From positions 5,394,001 to 5,458,000 of the forward strand of contig JAPFFF010000003.1 in the NCBI GenBank assembly GCA_039105265.1: a DNA stretch of 64,000 nt, in the 5' to 3' direction. This DNA is from Tritrichomonas musculus (Eukaryota > Parabasalia > Tritrichomonadida > Tritrichomonadidae). Position 1 is the first letter of the stretch; each line of letters starts with the position of its first letter. The notes below the pieces were generated by a model. It had not been told where the DNA came from and did no database searches. It saw only the letters and a program-made list of their open reading frames with translations. Positions 19,305-30,400 of the stretch are shown one piece after another. Both the position numbers and the translations under genes were made by a program.

Positions 19305-21371
19305 ATGTTCAAAACCAATGGACAAATTGAACTCAAAATTGGTTCTTCAACAAATTTACTATCACCAGAAACATTTCATCATCGTCAGCATGTTGTGTAC
19401 CTTACAAATCCTCCTTATTTAAATGATCAGCCCTTCCTTGATAGTTTCACAATTCTCTTCTTTTTAAGCACATTCGATGACAAAGATTTCCGATTTTCCA
19501 AGTGTAAAAAGTCTTTGAAAACAATAAATGGTGAAGAATTTACTAACTATATCAATGTATCATATCATCAATTAAAATTATTTAAAATTCGTTTTCAACA
19601 GTCTGGAAATCACTTTGTAATTCAAGTTACAAATTTAGACGAATGTATAAAATACAATAAAAGTGAAATTAAAAAGAAAAGAAAAGTAAGAACAGTTTAT
19701 ATCTTTAACAGAAAACCCATTTCATGTCAAAATTCCGAATCGCCAATCCAAATCCAAAGTAACAAAGGAATATCTTATCTTTCGCAATTTTATAATAACA
19801 AAAATGTTGACAGGAATAATCAAAACCAAATTACTGCTAACTTATTTTATTCTGTTTCTCCGTTTGATGTAAAGACGGTGAAAAGGAAAAAGAATGCAGT
19901 TCTAAACCCTGACAATTCAGTTGAAGGATCTTTGAAAAATTTTGGAGGAATGTTAATTAAATTCGAGCCAAAAGAGACCATCGACTTAAATGAATATCCT
20001 TTAGGTATTTTTACTTGGTTTTCGCCATATTTTGACCAAATTGTTGACTCTTGGCAATTTAATAGAGCAACCACAATTGAATTAGACGGAACATTTACAG
20101 CACTCGCACCATATGTTATCTGCGTACCTCAATTAATATTCCGAAATTCCGGCATTCCTTTAGGTCTAATGATTTCGATAAGTGAGTCTGCTTCATTATA
20201 TTCAATTTTTTTTGAAGCATTGAAAAAATTGGATGAGGTTTATCAAAATTCAGAAAATGATTCACTTTTTCAAAAATTTAAAAAAAAAAATTATTTAACT
20301 GACGAGCATAAAGCTTTTTTGAAATTATCCAAGAAATATAACTTAGATTTATATTATTGCTTTGTTCATTTAATTAGGTCTATTGGGGCCAATTCTTTAT
20401 TAGGCTTTTTACTCTCTGATTTACTATACACTTTTTCAGAAGAAGATTGGTCAAAGAATGAAGATCAAAATTTCTATTTATTTAAATATTTATATGAAGC
20501 TCAAGGGAAAAAAGATGATGAATCTCGTTTTGCCAAAGTTAGTGAAGTACTCGGACGAGATGTTGAAGGCAACAAAATTCCCACTAATCATTCTTATTCA
20601 CCACTCTTTCTACGATATGCCGATAATATTCCTGCAACTACTAATCACATAGAAGCATTCCATCGACATTTGAATGAAATTACTAAAGGAGCTGGAGGAA
20701 ATTTATTTTTAAGATTGTCATATACATGCAAATATATAATTGACCGAACTCAGCGCGTGGACAAATCGTCAAGATCAAATCTAAAAAAATATCTAAAGAA
20801 TATTAGACAAAAAGCAGAAAAAGCAACGTCAAATAATAAAAGTTTAAAAAATAAATTTACAAAAGAAGCATGCACTTGCTACAGGAAATTATACTATCAG
20901 CGCTTGTTTTGGAATCAAGTTCCATGCATACATGAAATATTAAATACAGATCCTGAAATTGATTCATTATATATAGATAACTATTTTCCAAGTGATTTTG
21001 ATTTTCAGATTCTTGATCAAATACAATCTCAACTACAGATTTACTCAGTTCAAACAGATTTAAAATTCAAAAAGAAGAAAAATGCAAATAAGATTTTTAC
21101 TGATGGACCTCCTATTAACATGCAATACCAAGAAATTTTTGAAGATGATCCTTTAAAACTACTTATTAGACGCACTGAGCTTCGTTTTTCCAAAATGTTA
21201 GCTGACGCTAATCAGAATTTGACTGACATTGCATTAAAATTGCAATCAGAGCTTTTAGACCAAGAGGAATATAGAGAAATGAAGAAAAGGAACAGAGATG
21301 AATATTTTGCTTTGTTTCAAGTTCAACTTTGGGAAAGGATTATTGATGGTAAAAAAGGAATAAGTATTTAA
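19305..21371 (+). CDS. MULE transposase
   Basis: This 688-residue protein is coded in one open frame. It has the DDE core of Mutator-like transposases: D261 in ELDGTFTAL, D333 in LTDEHKAFL, the C-x2-H pair C352/H355 in YYCFVHLIRSIG that is diagnostic of MULEs, and a likely catalytic glutamate E450 in TTNHIEAFHRHLN. The N-terminal about 200 residues (HHRQHVVYLTNPPY, then a lysine-rich stretch) are probably DNA-binding. The C-terminal region contains a cysteine/histidine patch (CTCYRKLYYQRLFWNQVPCIH) that could be an unusual zinc site. By family the enzyme cuts at the terminal inverted repeats and makes 9-bp duplications, matching what is seen here. A T-rich tract precedes the gene. No break is seen. 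Confidence 0.88.
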   Translation: MFKTNGQIELKIGSSTNLLSPETFHHRQHVVYLTNPPYLNDQPFLDSFTILFFLSTFDDKDFRFSKCKKSLKTINGEEFTNYINVSYHQLKLFKIRFQQSGNHFVIQVTNLDECIKYNKSEIKKKRKVRTVYIFNRKPISCQNSESPIQIQSNKGISYLSQFYNNKNVDRNNQNQITANLFYSVSPFDVKTVKRKKNAVLNPDNSVEGSLKNFGGMLIKFEPKETIDLNEYPLGIFTWFSPYFDQIVDSWQFNRATTIELDGTFTALAPYVICVPQLIFRNSGIPLGLMISISESASLYSIFFEALKKLDEVYQNSENDSLFQKFKKKNYLTDEHKAFLKLSKKYNLDLYYCFVHLIRSIGANSLLGFLLSDLLYTFSEEDWSKNEDQNFYLFKYLYEAQGKKDDESRFAKVSEVLGRDVEGNKIPTNHSYSPLFLRYADNIPATTNHIEAFHRHLNEITKGAGGNLFLRLSYTCKYIIDRTQRVDKSSRSNLKKYLKNIRQKAEKATSNNKSLKNKFTKEACTCYRKLYYQRLFWNQVPCIHEILNTDPEIDSLYIDNYFPSDFDFQILDQIQSQLQIYSVQTDLKFKKKKNANKIFTDGPPINMQYQEIFEDDPLKLLIRRTELRFSKMLADANQNLTDIALKLQSELLDQEEYREMKKRNRDEYFALFQVQLWERIIDGKKGISI

Positions 21372-21434
21372 TAAAAAGTATTTTATAAAAATGTTTATTA
21401 TTTATAAAAGAATTTGAAATTTAAAATTTAAAAA

Positions 21435-21465
<31 letters not shown>

Positions 21466-21545
21466 TAAAAAAAAAAATATAAAAATTAAATACATATTTC
21501 TACTTTTTTAAATAAAGAAAATTGGCACATGTTACAATGAAAAAC

Positions 21546-21608
21546 CGTAGCTCAATTGTTATTAATCATTCTCGGATGTAAAGGTATGCGGTTCGATTTA
21601 CCAATGCC
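21546..21608 (+). ncRNA. tRNA-like sequence (A box and B box) inside the MULE
   Basis: GTAGCTCAATTGTTA reads as a tRNA D-arm/A box and GCGGTTCGATTTACC as a T-arm/B box, with an AAAGGT variable-region phrase between. A degraded anticodon loop ATTCTCG is possible. The acceptor ends do not pair, so a functional tRNA is unlikely; an internal pol III promoter driving the structured stretch downstream is possible. Confidence 0.3.
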
Positions 21609-21716
21609 GAAACATTTTTCTCTGGTGTAAGATGTGATGCAAAAAGTATCAGGTCGATCCTTCCTCCAACTGCTTGGCACTCCAGTTTCAAAATATTCTG
21701 AAGATGTTGGTTGACA

Positions 21717-21784
21717 CGCCTCCGATCATTGAGGCGGGCTGGTCCTTCAGAACCAGTGAGTATTTTCGAAAATCGAAAATGCTC
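21717..21784 (+). other. Three consecutive stem-loops, candidate structured RNA or protein site
   Basis: Hairpin 1 is CGCCTC-8 nt-GAGGCG (21717-21736). Hairpin 2 is CTGGT-8 nt-ACCAG (21739-21756). Hairpin 3 is GAGTATTTTCGA-AAA-TCGAAAATGCTC (21758-21784), twelve pairs including one G-T. They are separated by two and one bases. Such packing is rare in this AT-rich sequence. No known RNA family was recognised. Confidence 0.55.
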
Positions 21785-21997
21785 GAATCGTGGTGCGGTG
21801 CTTGCTCACATTCGCCCTCCGCCAACTGAAGAAGTTTGAAACAATAGCAATGTCAAGATTATGTAGTACCCATATTTAAATATTCAGGGGAATTGGGAAG
21901 GGCGAAACCAAATGAGAAAAAAAAAATATTTTTAATTAAATCAAATTAATTATTTAAAATAATCATTGTTTTTATTATTTTTGTTTATATTTGTATC

Positions 21998-24900
21998 TTA
22001 TAAAAGTTGTAATTGTTTGAACGTTGTGCGTTGAACAGCAACCGAAGATGCACTTCAAAATCATCTTCAAGATATCGAGCTTGATGTTGTATAAAAACAC
22101 TTTTTCTGTTATTGTTATTTTATAAAAGTTGTAATTGTTTGAATGTTGCGTGTTGAACAGCAACCGAAGATGCACTTCAAAATCATCTTCAAGATATCGA
22201 GCTTGATGTTGTATAAAAACACTTTTTCTGTTATTGTTATTTTATAAAAGTTGTAATTGTTTGAATGTTGCGTGTTGAACAGCAACCGAAGATGCACTTC
22301 AAAATCATCTTCAAGATATCGAGCTTGATGTTGTATAAAAACACTTTTTCTGTTATTGTTATTTTATAAAAGTTGTAATTGTTTGAATGTTGCGTGTTGA
22401 ACAGCAACCGAAGATGCACTTCAAAATCATCTTCAAGATATCGAGCTTGATGTTGTATAAAAACACTTTTTCTGTTATTGTTATTTTATAAAAGTTGTAA
22501 TTGTTTGAATGTTGCGTGTTGAACAGCAACCGAAGATGCACTTCAAAATCATCTTCAAGATATCGAGCTTGATGTTGTATAAAAACACTTTTTCTGTTAT
22601 TGTTATTTTATAAAAGTTGTAATTGTTTGAATGTTGCGTGTTGAACAGCAACCGAAGATGCACTTCAAAATCATCTTCAAGATATCGAGCTTGATGTTGT
22701 ATAAAAACACTTTTTCTGTTATTGTTATTTTATAAAAGTTGTAATTGTTTGAATGTTGCGTGTTGAACAGCAACCGAAGATGCACTTCAAAATCATCTTC
22801 AAGATATCGAGCTTGATGTTGTATAAAAACACTTTTTCTGTTATTGTTATTTTATAAAAGTTGTAATTGTTTGAATGTTGCGTGTTGAACAGCAACCGAA
22901 GATGCACTTCAAAATCATCTTCAAGATATCGAGCTTGATGTTGTATAAAAACACTTTTTCTGTTATTGTTATTTTATAAAAGTTGTAATTGTTTGAATGT
23001 TGCGTGTTGAACAGCAACCGAAGATGCACTTCAAAATCATCTTCAAGATATCGAGCTTGATGTTGTATAAAAACACTTTTTCTGTTATTGTTATTTTATA
23101 AAAGTTGTAATTGTTTGAATGTTGCGTGTTGAACAGCAACCGAAGATGCACTTCAAAATCATCTTCAAGATATCGAGCTTGATGTTGTATAAAAACACTT
23201 TTTCTGTTATTGTTATTTTATAAAAGTTGTATTTGTTTGAATGTTGCGTGTTGAACAGCAACCGAAGATGCACTTCAAAATCATCTTCAAGATATCGAGC
23301 TTGATGTTGTATAAAAACACTTTTTCTGTTATTGTTATTTTATAAAAGTTGTAATTGTTTGAATGTTGCGTGTTGAACAGCAACCGAAGATGCACTTCAA
23401 AATCATCTTCAAGATATCGAGCTTGATGTTGTATAAAAACACTTTTTCTGTTATTGTTATTTTATAAAAGTTGTAATTGTTTGAATGTTGCGTGTTGAAC
23501 AGCAACCGAAGATGCACTTCAAAATCATCTTCAAGATATCGAGCTTGATGTTGTATAAAAACACTTTTTCTGTTATTGTTATTTTATAAAAGTTGTAATT
23601 GTTTGAATGTTGCGTGTTGAACAGCAACCGAAGATGCACTTCAAAATCATCTTCAAGATATCGAGCTTGATGTTGTATAAAAACACTTTTTCTGTTATTG
23701 TTATTTTATAAAAGTTGTAATTGTTTGAATGTTGCGTGTTGAACAGCAACCGAAGATGCACTTCAAAATCATCTTCAAGATATCGAGCTTGATGTTGTAT
23801 AAAAACACTTTTTCTGTTATTGTTATTTTATAAAAGTTGTAATTGTTTGAATGTTGCGTGTTGAACAGCAACCGAAGATGCACTTCAAAATCATCTTCAA
23901 GATATCGAGCTTGATGTTGTATAAAAACACTTTTTCTGTTATTGTTATTTTATAAAAGTTGTAATTGTTTGAATGTTGCGTGTTGAACAGCAACCGAAGA
24001 TGCACTTCAAAATCATCTTCAAGATATCGAGCTTGATGTTGTATAAAAACACTTTTTCTGTTATTGTTATTTTATAAAAGTTGTATTTGTTTGAATGTTG
24101 CGTGTTGAACAGCAACCGAAGATGCACTTCAAAATCATCTTCAAGATATCGAGCTTGATGTTGTATAAAAACACTTTTTCTGTTATTGTTATTTTATAAA
24201 AGTTGTAATTGTTTGAATGTTGCGTGTTGAACAGCAACCGAAGATGCACTTCAAAATCATCTTCAAGATATCGAGCTTGATGTTGTATAAAAACACTTTT
24301 TCTGTTATTGTTATTTTATAAAAGTTGTAATTGTTTGAATGTTGCGTGTTGAACAGCAACCGAAGATGCACTTCAAAATCATCTTCAAGATATCGAGCTT
24401 GATGTTGTATAAAAACACTTTTTCTGTTATTGTTATTTTATAAAAGTTGTAATTGTTTGAATGTTGCGTGTTGAACAGCAACCGAAGATGCACTTCAAAA
24501 TCATCTTCAAGATATCGAGCTTGATGTTGTATAAAAACACTTTTTCTGTTATTGTTATTTTATAAAAGTTGTATTTGTTTGAATGTTGCGTGTTGAACAG
24601 CAACCGAAGATGCACTTCAAAATCATCTTCAAGATATCGAGCTTGATGTTGTATAAAAACACTTTTTCTGTTATTGTTATTTTATAAAAGTTGTATTTGT
24701 TTGAATGTTGCGTGTTGAACAGCAACCGAAGATGCACTTCAAAATCATCTTCAAGATATCGAGCTTGATGTTGTATAAAAACACTTTTTCTGTTATTGTT
24801 ATTTTATAAAAGTTGTAATTGTTTGAATGTTGCGTGTTGAACAGCAACCGAAGATGCACTTCAAAATCATCTTCAAGATATCGAGCTTGATGTTGTATAA

Positions 24901-25336
24901 AAACACTTTTTCTGTTATTGTTATTTTATAAAAGTTGTAATTGTTTGAATGTTGCGTGTTGAACAGCAACCGAAGATGCACTTCAAAATCATCTTCAAGA
25001 TATCGAGCTTGATGTTGTATAAAAACACTTTTTCTGTTATTGTTATTTTATAAAAGTTGTAATTGTTTGAATGTTGCGTGTTGAACAGCAACCGAAGATG
25101 CACTTCAAAATCATCTTCAAGATATCGAGCTTGATGTTGTATAAAAACACTTTTTCTGTTATTGTTATTTTATAAAAGTTGTAATTGTTTGAATGTTGCG
25201 TGTTGAACAGCAACCGAAGATGCACTTCAAAATCATCTTCAAGATATCGAGCTTGATGTTGTATAAAAACACTTTTTCTGTTATTGTTATTTTATAAAAG
25301 TTGTAATTGTTTGAATGTTGTGCGTTGAACAGCAAC
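21998..25336 (-). repeat. Right 122-bp tandem array (about 27.4 inverted copies)
   Basis: Twenty-seven full units and a partial one, all inverted relative to the left array, run from 25336 down to 21998. The innermost and outermost copies share the variant TGTGCGTTGAAC, also seen in the outermost copy on the left, while all others read TGCGTGTTGAAC. The A/T variant (GTATTTG instead of GTAATTG) occurs in only four copies, near 23229, 24085, 24571 and 24693. The rest are essentially identical, so the array was homogenised recently. Confidence 0.97.
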
Positions 25337-25669
25337 TATTTATGTTTTATGAAACCAGAATCGATTCTTGCAACCTGCCTAGCTTCCACAAAATTTTGGA
25401 GTAGAAGGCTGGAATCGAACCAACGATGCAGAATCAAAATTCAAATCAAGAGATGATAACATAAAACATAAAAAGCGCCTTTTTTTTGATAATATAAAAT
25501 ACGATAGATTATTAACTCCCTAACCGTTCTATGCTCTCAAAAAGTTTATGAGAACGATCAGACTTTGTTATCAAAAAGTGAAGGAGTTTATCTGGTCGCA
25601 TGCTTTCAAAAAGTTTTGTTAATGCGAACTTTTTTCGTGCCGATTTTAATAGACCCTGATTCTCTTGCC
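25337..25669 (-). repeat. Right terminal inverted repeat of the MULE (unique part)
   Basis: This is the inverse of 17980-18312, of the same 333-bp length, with only a two-base swap visible near the very tip (GGCAAGAGAATC versus GGCAGAAGAATC). It carries the same B-box-like sequence, the 12-bp palindrome and three TCAAAAAGT motifs. Confidence 0.93.
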
Positions 25670-25678
25670 TGCTGAAAA
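25670..25678. repeat. Right 9-bp target-site duplication of the MULE
   Basis: TGCTGAAAA follows the element directly and matches 17971-17979 in all nine bases. Confidence 0.9.
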
Positions 25679-25809
25679 TGTTATTAAAAAATAAAAATAT
25701 AATTTTTAATATTATCAATATTTATAATATAATAATTTATCTATAAAAACATTAAACACAGCATATTTATTGACTTATCACTCGAACACAATTTTTTTTT
25801 AAGAGTTTT

Positions 25810-25835
25810 TGTGTTCACACATTTTTGAGTGAATA
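25810..25835 (-). repeat. Right arm of the outer inverted repeat around the MULE
   Basis: TTTTGTGTTCACACATTTTT followed by GAGTGA is the inverse of 17769-17794 with one mismatch. If the MULE and one target copy are removed, the two arms would be about 330 bp apart, the size of a MITE. Confidence 0.5.
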
Positions 25836-26833
25836 TAAACAAGTTAAATGCTTATATAATTAAATATTAAATTAAAAATTATTATTAAAACAAATAATGA
25901 ACAAGTGTAATAGATAAATATTGAGAGAAACATTTATATTGATAAATATTTTTGTTTACCAAAGTTTTCACTCTTATCGGGATTATCTCTCAAATTTGTA
26001 TAATAACTTTTGAATGATTCAATCATAAAAAGTACGTTTATTTTTAATTTTTATGAACAAAAATTATTTTATCTTTTTTCTTGTTTTTATTTTATTGAAC
26101 ATTACAAAACAGCAACCAGTCACGATTTTACACTTTTATATGATGTTATTACCAAGACAATTATAAAAAACAACTTTTTTTCAAATTATCAGATACATTT
26201 ATTTTTCCTCAAGAAATAAAGCCAAGTATCATATATGTCAATACATTTTATTATCGAAAAAAAAGATATTTACAGTTAAATTTTTTTATAAAACCTTTCA
26301 TAGGAGGTCATCCAAGTTTTTTCACGAGTCTACATTATTCAACCACGTTTTTTAAGAAATGTATTCAAAATTACTAAAATTGAATAGAACATCCCTACGC
26401 AAAATATACAGAAGTTTCTATACAGAAATTTTCACTTCACAGCTTCCACTAGATAAAAAGTTTTTGTTAGCTGCTGAGCCTAAAAAAATGAGAATAAAAC
26501 TCTATTTAAGCACAATATTTAATATCAAGTGTGGTATATTTTGTTCATACATGATAATATTATTATTATTCGAATTTGTTTTAAGTAAACATTGCTTAAT
26601 ATGGTCATCCAAATATTGCATATTATCAATAATTTTTTTTTCATAATTGTAAATGGTCTTTGCATAAAAATAAAATTCAGAATATTTCCTATATATTCCC
26701 AAAACATGAAAAGAAAAGGATTATTAGAATGCAATAAAACAAATCATTTTTTTATTAGACTTATCAAAAATTGAAAGGAAAAAATTGAATAAGTATTCAA
26801 AAAGTTTGAAATCCTAGTTCATCCTTAAAATTG
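25836..26833. other. Spacer with no supported gene
   Basis: Short open frames exist on both strands near 26010-26219 and 26359-26734, but none shows a recognisable domain. The overlapping open pieces on both strands near 26500-26730 may be the remains of a transposon, but no diagnostic motif is visible. Confidence 0.45.
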
Positions 26834-26840
26834 AAATATT

Positions 26841-27345
26841 AGCAGAAAAACAACTTTTTGATAAGAAAATTTTTTCGTCAGAAAATATTATTATTTCATT
26901 TATATTTATTATTTATTTTCTTCAATACTATTCATATTGCTGCTTTCTTTGAACATAAAATTTATAAAACTCAAACAAATTTAAATCTAATTTTGCTAAT
27001 TTCTCATGATTATTTAAGTGATAGAAGCATATAATACCCTGTGAGTTTCTAGGCTGAAATATGCTTGACCATTAAATCTTTTTTGAAGAATATTGATAAT
27101 CAAATTAAGCATAATACAGTTTTAAGCGATATCATTCATATTAAAAAGGTCCAATACAATTTTTGAATTATTCAATATTTAATTGGTCGAACAAATTCAA
27201 ACATTAATTTGATGAATTTTTCCATCAAAATCATTTTATTGTTAGTTTTTTATACTTATTTACAATTAATTTTTATATTACATATAAATATAAAAAAATA
27301 AACTAAAAACTATTATAGAGTTTCAAGTATAATGAAGTTATAACT
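26841..27345 (+). repeat. Direct repeat copy A (about 500 bp) downstream of UPF1
   Basis: From GCAGAAAAACAACTTTTTGA to GAGTTTCAAGTATAATGAAG this segment matches 30646-31150 in the same orientation over its whole length, with scattered substitutions and small indels. It contains the phrase CTGTGAGTTTCTAGGCTGAA. No coding potential is seen. It ends about 120 bases from the UPF1 stop. Confidence 0.85.
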
Positions 27346-27465
27346 ATTGCACATTCTTATTTTTTAAGCCATTTACTAAAGATACTAATTGAAATACATT
27401 TAAATAGGTATAATTAATAATATTTATTAAAAAAATATAAACAAAAAAAAAAAAGAATGGTATAT

Positions 27466-30400
27466 TTAAACATCGCATACAACTTCTCGAATTGAAAGCG
27501 AATTAATTAAATTACTCCAAGTTTCATCATTTGCAAAGTTTTTCTTATTTCCAATGATGAAGAAACCTTTTTTTGCTCTTGTTAATGCAACATTTAATCT
27601 TCCCATATCACTTAAAAAGCCAATATTTTTCTTTCTATTTGATCTAACACAAATCAAGATAACGTAATCTATATCACTTCCTTCAAAAGCATCAACTGTA
27701 TCAATACGAAGATTATCATAAAAACTTTCGTCTTTTTGATCAGAATTATTATTATTAGATGATGATAAATATCGTAAATGACTCCTAAGGATGTCAATCA
27801 TCCCATTATAAAATGTAATGATTGCGATTTGCTCAGGCTGAATAGCAGGAACGCTTTTCTTAAATTTAGATATAATCTCTCCCAAAGTTGAAGCTTCTGC
27901 AACGTTCAAAAATGATTTTCCACTTGATGAAAACTGTTCAATACTGTTTTTAACATTATAAAACACAATTGGAATATCTTTCTGCATTAGTAAATCTTTA
28001 TCTGCTTCGAATATTCGGTCGTTGGCTGTAACTCCATTTTTTAGTCTACCTTCATAGAATGCTTTTGATGGGAACTCAGAAATCTCTGGATGCATTCTAT
28101 ATTGAGTTTCTAAACAAATTGGCTCATAACCAAGTTTTGGTAATCTCTCGATAAAAGATAAGGCAAAATTATTCTTCTTACAATTATTTGAATAGACAAA
28201 TGGTCCAATTTGTTTATGATCACCGTAAAGAGTCAAATGCTCGCATTTATGAGACAAAGGAACAAGTAATTCGGTATCTACCAATTGATTTGATTCATCA
28301 ACGATAACATTTTTAAATATTCGATCAAGACGAGATCCGCCGCTTGTGATGGCTGTTGCGATATAAATCTTATTACTATTTTCTTTAATAAACTCTTTTT
28401 GTTGATAGTGATTTTCTTTATTATCATTTCGATATCTTAAACGATTACTAACAAAAGTACTGGACAAAACAGGCTTTAAGTTTTTGTTTCCTTGTGCAAT
28501 GACTTCGTAAGTTGATCCACAAACACGAACAACAGCATCACTCGGAATTTTATGGCTAGAGTTGGGATTTTTGCTGATAGTATCAATTAACCTTAATATG
28601 ATTTCTGTTATATGATCTGATGCAGCATTTGAATGAGTGATGATTAAAACTCCTTGGCCTTGAATGTAATATATAAGTGCTTGGAGTGCAATACAAGTGC
28701 TTTTTCCGGTTCCAGGCGGTCCTTGTATCATTGCGAATTTGTGCATGAGAGCAAATTTAATTGCTTTGTATTGGTCATCATTCTGTTTTAACTGACAATT
28801 TGCATAAAGAGATTCAATACGTTTATTTGTAATTTGCTCAAGTTGATCATCTTCTAAACTATCGTTCCCTATCTTATCATCTTCATTTTCATCATAATCA
28901 TTATCTTCCTCTTCTTCATTTTTATTCTCTTCTTCTTCATCATTTTTGTCTTCTTCCTCTTCCTCCTCATTTTTTCGCTTGATTACATTTTCTTTGTCAA
29001 CATTTTTCACGAAAGGTTCAACTTTTCCATTGATTAGAGTGTTTACATATTTGAGATTACCGCTCATGATTTTTATAAAAAAGTCGTACTTTTTTGATTT
29101 CATGAATTGCATGAATTTAGTGAGAGTATCACGCTGCCTCGTGAATGGGATGCTCGTAGGTCTACGAAAGATATCAACATTTTCGATAAATGAGTAAATT
29201 GTAAAAATATCATATTTTGTGTCATCTTTATCTTGTGTATCATCTTCATCTTTTGGAACTCTGATGCTCCGTTCACAAAATTGTAGATTCTCTGGTGCTT
29301 TTATATAACCACTCGTAATTGTTATTGTAACATAACTTGTCTTAGGATCTCGGTTAAGAACAATTCCGAGAATACGATCATCTTCGTTATTATCATCATT
29401 TCCTGCATTTTTAGAATTGGATAATCGAATTGAAACGCGGCTGCCAGGAACCATTGAAGCAAAAATTGAATGTCGAGCCAAAAACGAAAATTCATAAAAG
29501 CTTTTATGAACTTTCGTTTTCAAATCACTTTCATTGTATGCTTTTTGATTTTTACCTTTTATTTTATCTATCATGACCTCAATTTTAATGCCAAAGAATT
29601 TCTCTGAAAGAGTTTTATTATTTGAAACATTTTCTTCTTCGTTAATGAATGGGAGAAGTGCATTTACATAATTTCCCGGATGTTTATAATACAATTTAAG
29701 TGGCTTCAAATCAATTTTATCAATACTTTTAATATTAAAATTCCTTAATTTTCGTAGAGTCAGGATTTGTTGACGAAATTGGTCTTCTGGCAAAAGCCAA
29801 CGAGATATCATTGATTTGTCTGTTGAGCGATTAGCTATCAAATCATTAATGGTATATAATGATATAAGAGGATTAAATGAGCGAATTATTTTGCTTTTAG
29901 AGCCATACTCTTTTAAGAGACATTGAATACAAATCAAATTATCGAAAGATTTTTGTATGTTTTCAATATTTTCTAGATTTCCGTTTTCATCTATATTAGA
30001 GCTTTCATCATCACTTTTAGATTTTTTCTTTTTTTCTTGCTTAAAAAATCCTAGATCAAAAATATTAGGATTTTGGCATTTCTTGCACAAAATTGGTATA
30101 TATTTTTCTTTATGTAAAATATACTTTATTTTTTGATTTTTCTCAGAATCAATAATGGAAAAATCTGTTTCACTATTAATTGATTCATTTTCATTGTCTT
30201 CATCGCCATCATTTGGAATAGGTAATATTGTTTTTGAATAAATTACTTTTTGTAGTGGAACACTTCCATACCTCTCTAAAACAAACAACAAATGTGATCC
30301 TTTAAGCTTTTCAGGACCATTTGTACATAAATAAAAATCATCTTTTGGAGAATAAACAAGGTAATTTGGGTCTGAACATTTGCATAGAAAGCAATGTAAA

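Larger units (their letters stand above)
21372..21997. other. MULE 3' internal region with tRNA-like and hairpin-rich segment
   Basis: After an AT-rich stretch, 21540-21910 is clearly richer in G and C than its surroundings. It holds a tRNA-like segment (21546-21608) followed by three adjacent stem-loops (21717-21784) and the GC-rich phrase GGTGCGGTGCTTGCTCACAT. No protein frame of note crosses it. Confidence 0.6.
17980..25669 (+). mobile_element. Complete Mutator-like element (MULE), 7,690 bp
   Basis: The element starts GGCAGAAGAATCAGGGTC and ends with its inverted counterpart, flanked by the 9-bp duplication TGCTGAAAA. From left to right it holds a 333-bp terminal inverted repeat, about 6.5 copies of a 122-bp unit, a MULE transposase gene (19305-21371), a 3' non-coding region with tRNA-like sequence and hairpins, about 27.4 inverted copies of the same 122-bp unit, and the right 333-bp repeat. 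The two 333-bp ends differ at only two visible positions (bases 5-6), and the target duplication is perfect, so the insertion is young. The transposase frame is intact, so the copy may be autonomous (inference). Confidence 0.93.

Noticed and set aside
18424-25225. Dozens of overlapping 60-codon open frames with almost the same sequence
   Set aside because: They are produced by the 122-bp repeat read across its unit boundaries. 122 is not a multiple of three, so each frame closes after one and a half units. There is no sign of a real protein family.
18313-25336. CRISPR-like array
   Set aside because: The units are contiguous and identical with no unique spacers, and the host is eukaryotic. 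It is a satellite inside a transposon.
25512-25718. A 68-codon minus-strand frame in the right end of the MULE with two KLFES phrases
   Set aside because: The phrases come from the repeated ACTTTTTGAAAGC motif in the terminal repeat. The same frame in the left end is not part of any longer gene.
26010-26774. Small open frames on both strands after the MULE
   Set aside because: They are short and AT-driven with no recognisable domain, and they overlap each other on opposite strands.
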